From: an uncultured Acidimicrobiales bacterium
Lineage (GTDB): Bacteria; Actinomycetota; Acidimicrobiia; Acidimicrobiales; SHLQ01
DNA: 55,098 nt
Assembly (NCBI GenBank): GCA_938038815.1
Contig: CALHTF010000015.1
Location: 1-55,098, forward strand
Reading direction: 5' to 3'
The translations under genes were made by a program, and so were the position numbers. Below, piece after piece: positions 51,074-55,098 of the stretch (position 1 is its first letter; the number at the start of each line of letters is the position of its first letter). The notes beneath the pieces are model-generated. The model ran no database searches and had not been told where the DNA came from. It saw only the letters and a program-made list of their open reading frames with translations.

Positions 51074-52620
51074 ACGCGCCAGCGCCCATCGAGGTCGACC
51101 TCACGCAGCCGCAGAAGCAGTCGCCGACGGCGATTCTGGCCAACCTGGTCAACCTCAATGCGCTGCAAGGCCTCCTGCCGTTTTTCGCCTTTGGTTTGTC
51201 GCGGGGGCCGTTGGTTCTGTTTGGACTAATCGCCCTCGGTGTGTGTGTCTTGGTGGCCTTTTCGAGTCTCGGCTGGTTCTTCACCACCTACTGGGTCGAG
51301 AACGGTCACCTCGTGCTCCAAAAGGGTGTCCTCAACCGCAAACGGGTGCAGGTTCCCCTCGATCGCATCCAACAGATCGCGACCGAGCAGGGCATCGTCC
51401 AACAGATCTTTGGCGTGCGAAAGGTTCGGGTCGACAGTGCCGGTTCGGCCGGATCAGAGATTGAGCTTTCGGCGATAACCGACGACATGGTGAGCCAACT
51501 CCGCAGCCAACTGGTGGGCACCGACCAAGCGGGAACCGCCGCCCCACCAACCGCCCAACCGTTCCCGGGTGCTGTGGCGCCGACCCCAGCAGGGGCGCCA
51601 CCCACCGTTGCCCCGCCGCCTGGTGCGACAACCCCCGAGACCGACCTGCGCACGATGGTGGTTCGCCACTCCTTTGCCGACCTCGCCCAAATCGCCGTCG
51701 CCCGGCCGAGCCCGCAGGTGGTCGCCGGTATTGCGGCCCTGCTCAGTCTTGGCCTCGGAACCTCGGTCGAACGGATCTTCGACTCGTCGGTCTTCGGTGC
51801 CGCTGGCGCAATCTTGTTGGGAGTCGTCGCCCTCGTACTGATCGTGGCGGTCACCATCGGCGGAACGATCGTGCGAGAGTTCGACCTCACGGTCTGGCGA
51901 AGCGACCAGGGGCTGCGCCTGACCGCTGGCCTGTTGAACAAGCGCGAGATGTTCGCTCGCACCGAACGGGTGCAGTACGTAAAACGCAAGCAGAACTTTC
52001 TCGAGCGGCGCTTCAACCGGACCACCGTCTACCTCCCCCAAGCCTCGGCCACCGCCGGAGCAGAACCCGGTGCCGCAAGTACCGGGGTGTTCTTGGTGCC
52101 GGGTGCACGAGACGACAAGGTCGACGATCTGACCGATCTCTTCTTGGCGGGCGACCGCCCCGAACCGGTGCACCCAATCGCTGCCAAGGCTCGCCAGCGC
52201 TGGTTCTTGTGGGAGGGCTTGGTGCCCGGACTCCTTCTGCTGGCCGTCGGTATCGGGTTATGGATCGGCGACCTCACCCTCGCCGCAATCGCCGTGCTGA
52301 TCGTCGCCGCCCTCATCACCGGATGGGGGTACCTGCTCGCCAAGGTGAGTTACGCCAACTACGCCTGGAACCTGAACGAAACCGCAATCTCGCGTCGGGA
52401 AGGGTTCCTCGCCCACGAACGAATCGATGTGGCGTGTCGAAAACTGCAATCGGTAAAGCTGCGCCAGGGCTGGTGGCATCGCCGTCACAACCTGGCAACG
52501 GTCGAGTGCGGCACGGCAGCCGGATCGTTCAAAATCGAGCACCTCCCGGCAGCCACGGCCCGACAGCTGCGCGACGAACTGCTGTACCTGGTCGAGACCA
52601 ACACCCAGGACTGGATGTAG
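51070..52620 (+). CDS. Multi-bPH2 membrane protein, YdbT-like
   Basis: The 516-aa protein starts at GTG 51070, overlapping the YdbS-like gene by 4 nt. It contains about three bPH2 domains (VLNRKRVQVPLDRIQQIATE; LLNKREMFARTERVQYVKRK; FLAHERIDVACRKLQSVKLR), separated by pairs of membrane helices and a Pro/Ala-rich linker near residues 160-190. This is the standard YdbT layout. It probably forms a complex with the YdbS-like protein. Confidence 0.87.
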   Translation: MNAPAPIEVDLTQPQKQSPTAILANLVNLNALQGLLPFFAFGLSRGPLVLFGLIALGVCVLVAFSSLGWFFTTYWVENGHLVLQKGVLNRKRVQVPLDRIQQIATEQGIVQQIFGVRKVRVDSAGSAGSEIELSAITDDMVSQLRSQLVGTDQAGTAAPPTAQPFPGAVAPTPAGAPPTVAPPPGATTPETDLRTMVVRHSFADLAQIAVARPSPQVVAGIAALLSLGLGTSVERIFDSSVFGAAGAILLGVVALVLIVAVTIGGTIVREFDLTVWRSDQGLRLTAGLLNKREMFARTERVQYVKRKQNFLERRFNRTTVYLPQASATAGAEPGAASTGVFLVPGARDDKVDDLTDLFLAGDRPEPVHPIAAKARQRWFLWEGLVPGLLLLAVGIGLWIGDLTLAAIAVLIVAALITGWGYLLAKVSYANYAWNLNETAISRREGFLAHERIDVACRKLQSVKLRQGWWHRRHNLATVECGTAAGSFKIEHLPAATARQLRDELLYLVETNTQDWM

Positions 52621-52678
52621 GCCTGCGCCTCCGGGCGCCCAGGGTGAATCGTGAAGCGATCTGTAGCAAGCTCTTGCG

Positions 52679-53707
52679 GTGATCGATCTACGTTCTGACA
52701 CCGTCTCCAAACCCACTGCCGAGATGCGAGAGGTTATGGCCGCCGCTCCCGTGGGCGATGATGTGTTCGGCGACGACCCCACGGTCAACGACCTCGAGTC
52801 CTTCACCGCCCAACTGCTCGGCAAACCGGCGGGCATGTTCGTTCCGTCGGGCACCCAGAGCAACCTTTGTGCCTTGATGGCCCACTGCCAACGGGGCGAC
52901 GAATACATCGTTGGCGACCACGCGCACACCTACTGGTACGAAGCGGGTGGCGCTGCGGTGTTGGGCAGCATTCAACCCCAGCCGGTGCGGATGCTCGACT
53001 CGGGAATGATCGACCTCGACCATGTCTCACAGGTGGTGAAACCCGACGACGCGCACTTCGCTCGCAGCCGGTTGTTGTGCGCCGAAAACACCCACGACGG
53101 CAAGGTGATCGATATCAAAGCTCTCAAGGCCGGGGCCGAGGCAGCCAGCAAGCATGGCTTGAGCTACCACCTCGACGGCGCTCGAATCTGGAACGCCGCG
53201 GTCGACCTCGGCGTCGAGCCATCGGCGGTTGCCGCACCGTTCGACACCGTGTCGGTGTGTCTATCGAAAGGCCTCGGTGCGCCGGTCGGGTCGGTACTGG
53301 TCGGACCGCAGCCGTTCATCGACGAAGCCCGCAAGTGGCGCAAGATGCTGGGCGGCGGAATGCGCCAGGTCGGCATCCTCGCCGCAGCGGGTCGTTACGC
53401 CCTCGAGAACCACATCGACCGCCTCGCCGACGACCACGCCAACGCGGCACGAATCGCCGAAGGACTCGCCACCATCGAGGGCATTAGGGTCACGGGCCAG
53501 GACACGAATATGGTGTTTGCCGACATGGATTCCGCGATCACCGCCGCTGGACTCGCCGACGGCGAAGCCTTCGCCAAAGCACTAACCACCGACCACAACA
53601 TCAACATGCGCATGGTCGGTAACGGCACCCGAATCGTCACCCATATCGGCGTTGCCGACCCCGATGTCGACACCGTCGTCAACGCCTGCAAATCCGTCCT
53701 TAGCTGA
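52679..53707 (+). CDS. ltaE: Low-specificity threonine aldolase
   Basis: The 342-aa PLP enzyme starts at GTG 52679 (MIDLRSDTVSKPTAEMREVM). It has GDDVFGDDPTVNDLE, the HLDGARIWNAA motif binding PLP and the Schiff-base Lys in CLSKGLGAPVGS (about 197). It cleaves threonine or allo-threonine to glycine and acetaldehyde. It is 15 bp upstream of the CoA transferase gene, so the two are probably co-transcribed. Confidence 0.93.
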   Translation: MIDLRSDTVSKPTAEMREVMAAAPVGDDVFGDDPTVNDLESFTAQLLGKPAGMFVPSGTQSNLCALMAHCQRGDEYIVGDHAHTYWYEAGGAAVLGSIQPQPVRMLDSGMIDLDHVSQVVKPDDAHFARSRLLCAENTHDGKVIDIKALKAGAEAASKHGLSYHLDGARIWNAAVDLGVEPSAVAAPFDTVSVCLSKGLGAPVGSVLVGPQPFIDEARKWRKMLGGGMRQVGILAAAGRYALENHIDRLADDHANAARIAEGLATIEGIRVTGQDTNMVFADMDSAITAAGLADGEAFAKALTTDHNINMRMVGNGTRIVTHIGVADPDVDTVVNACKSVLS

Positions 53708-53722
53708 ACCTTTGGAGAACCA

Positions 53723-54970
53723 ATGAACACCACCAACACTCCTCCCCCGCTGCTCGACGGCGTCAACATCGTCGAGTTGTCGATGCTCGGCCCGGGCTTG
53801 CTCACCACGTTCTTCTCCGACCTCGGCGCCGACGTCATCAAGGTCGAACCACCCGCCGGCGACTACATCCGCAAGATGACCTGGCCGATCATCAACGACG
53901 TTTCGCTCCTGCACCTGCACTGCCACCGCAACAAGCGAAGCATCACCCTCGACCTGAAGAACCCTGAAGGTCTCGCCGTGTTTGAAGACCTCATCCGCAA
54001 CGCCGACGCCGTCGTTGAGGCCATGCGTCCGGGTGCGATGGCCCGCATGGGACTGACCTTCGAGCGACTTCAAGAGCTCAACCCAAAGATCGTCTTTTGT
54101 GGCATCAGCGGCTACGGCGCCACCGGCCCGTACCGCGACATGCCGAGCCACGGCATCGCGTACGACACCTGGGCTGGCTTGATCCCGCCCGAGGTCGACG
54201 ACGAGGGTTTCACCCGCATCCCCAGCTTCCCGAACATCGGCATCAACGTGGGCCCGATGATGGGCGCCTTTGGTTTGCTGGCCGGAATCACCCGAGCTCG
54301 AGCCACCGGCATCGGCTGCGAGATGGAAGTTGCCCAGAGCGACGCCGCGGCCTACATGAACTGGTACGTGCTCGAGACCAACCTCGCCTACCGCCGCCCC
54401 GAAGACGAAGTAACCGGCAACGCATCGGACGACTATTTGCGGCGCCCACCGGGTCTGGCCGGCATGTACGAGGGTGTCCGCTACCAGATCTACGCCAGCA
54501 ACGACGGCCACGTGCTGTTCATGGCGAGCGAGCAAGCGTTCTGGAAGAACTTCTGTGAAGCGGTCGACCGGGCCGACCTATTTGAGGCGTACCCAGGGTC
54601 GACCTACGCCGATCACGCCCGCGGCAACATCGAACTTCAGCGTGAGTTACGCGACATATTTGCCACTAAGTCGACCGAAGAGTGGTTGCAGTTCTCGATC
54701 GACGTCAACACGCCGATCGCCCCGGTGTACGACGGCCAGCAAGCGCTCGACGATCCGCAGTTCCAGCACCGGTTCCCGCTCTACACGGTCGAGCAGGTCG
54801 GCGCCGAACAGATGCCCCTGCCGCTCAAGATCACGGGCGAAGAACTGCCCGTTCCGACCATGGCTCCCACGGTCGGCCAACACAACGACGAAGTACTCGC
54901 CAGCCTCGGCTACGACGAAGAAAAGATCGCCGCCCTAAAAGCAGCCAACGCCCTAGGCAAACCCGAGTAA
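53723..54970 (+). CDS. CaiB/BaiF CoA transferase / alpha-methylacyl-CoA racemase-like
   Basis: The 415-aa class III protein has ELSMLGPGLLTTFFSDLGAD, GADVIKVEPPAGDYIR, NKRSITLDLKNPEGLAVFED, GYGATGPYRD, and HGIAYDTWAG with His and Asp in the region used by alpha-methylacyl-CoA racemase. It likely racemises or transfers CoA on branched acyl-CoAs. It is distinct from the paralogue at 14872-16095. The 13-bp tandem array begins 12 bp after its stop. Confidence 0.88.
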   Translation: MNTTNTPPPLLDGVNIVELSMLGPGLLTTFFSDLGADVIKVEPPAGDYIRKMTWPIINDVSLLHLHCHRNKRSITLDLKNPEGLAVFEDLIRNADAVVEAMRPGAMARMGLTFERLQELNPKIVFCGISGYGATGPYRDMPSHGIAYDTWAGLIPPEVDDEGFTRIPSFPNIGINVGPMMGAFGLLAGITRARATGIGCEMEVAQSDAAAYMNWYVLETNLAYRRPEDEVTGNASDDYLRRPPGLAGMYEGVRYQIYASNDGHVLFMASEQAFWKNFCEAVDRADLFEAYPGSTYADHARGNIELQRELRDIFATKSTEEWLQFSIDVNTPIAPVYDGQQALDDPQFQHRFPLYTVEQVGAEQMPLPLKITGEELPVPTMAPTVGQHNDEVLASLGYDEEKIAALKAANALGKPE

Positions 54971-54981
54971 AGCCGAGCGAG

Positions 54982-55098
54982 TGCCAGGCTCCAGTGCCAG
55001 GCTCCAGTGCCAGGCTCCAGTGCCAGGCTCCAGTGCCAGGCTCCAGTGCCAGGCTCCAGTGCCAGGCTCCAGTGCCAGGCTCCAGTGCCAGGCTCCAG
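54982..55098. repeat. Tandem array of a 13-bp unit (nine copies, continues past window)
   Basis: The unit TGCCAGGCTCCAG repeats exactly nine times with no spacer and reaches the window edge. The length is not a multiple of three and no gene runs through it. The unit read in the frame AGTGCCAGGCTCC resembles the 13-bp palindrome core GGTGTCTGACACC at 6395-6407. Confidence 0.9.

Noticed and set aside
54982..55098. CRISPR array
   Set aside because: The 13-bp units are contiguous with no spacers, and no cas genes are present.

Overview
The window is GC-rich (by eye above 60%), uses GTG and TTG starts often, packs genes tightly with many 4-nt start/stop overlaps, and encodes mycobacterial-style acyl-CoA enzymes, a LAxTG sortase substrate and Wzz/BY-kinase and DUF4012 envelope proteins. 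This fits an actinobacterium. The acidic linker on its periplasmic-type binding lipoprotein and the general mix suggest a marine or freshwater Acidimicrobiia-like lineage, but the taxonomic call is inference. I found no rRNA, tRNA, CRISPR array, transposase, prophage or toxin/defence operon.

Layout. 1-1077: the 3' part of a secreted, degenerate trypsin-like protein with RTX-like repeats, closed by a strong terminator. 1201-4248: a compact molybdate operon (HTH-TOBE regulator, modA, modB, modC) with three successive 4-nt overlaps. It converges on an S9 peptidase (4235-6346). 6419-10150: hypothetical genes, a thiolase-like protein and a membrane-anchored sigma-factor-like protein, with a repeat-bearing gap at 6860-7185. 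10163-17921: acyl-CoA metabolism (two acyl-CoA ligases, a CoA transferase, an AcuI-type reductase, an enoyl-CoA hydratase relative) mixed with two membrane proteins. 18136-24225: a complete polar amino-acid ABC transporter (aapJ-aapQ-aapM-aapP) ending in a small tyrosine-phosphatase-like gene that seems to start at CTG. 24231-30489: an M50 membrane protease, a thiolase plus KAS III/OB-fold partner, a cell-wall amidase and msrA. 30568-36733: a lipoprotein, an OmpA-domain protein, an 837-residue membrane-anchored coiled-coil protein with duplicated C-terminal helix-hairpin-helix-like modules, and a nitroreductase. 36842-42321: dusB, maf, a CbxX-type AAA+ ATPase and a molybdopterin oxidoreductase. 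42617-47952: cell-surface genes (LAFTG protein, DUF4012 protein, tyrosine autokinase). 47984-52620: a Ski2-like helicase and two bacterial PH-domain membrane proteins. 52679-54970: threonine aldolase and a CaiB-type CoA transferase. The window ends inside a 13-bp tandem array.

Functional links. The molybdate importer at the left could feed the molybdopterin enzyme at 40081-42321. The acyl-CoA genes are spread over three clusters and together suggest growth on fatty acids, branched acyl chains or sterol-like side chains. The OmpA protein, the coiled-coil protein, the amidase, the LAFTG protein, the DUF4012 protein and the BY-kinase all point to a structured cell envelope.

The most unusual items are: the coiled-coil protein with duplicated H3TH-like ends; two 51-bp intergenic elements (36744-36794, 38550-38600) with identical flanks, diverged centres and preserved hairpins; the sigma-like protein with a C-terminal membrane anchor; and a set of short palindromes and tandem repeats in gaps, including a 29-bp palindrome and the 13-bp array.
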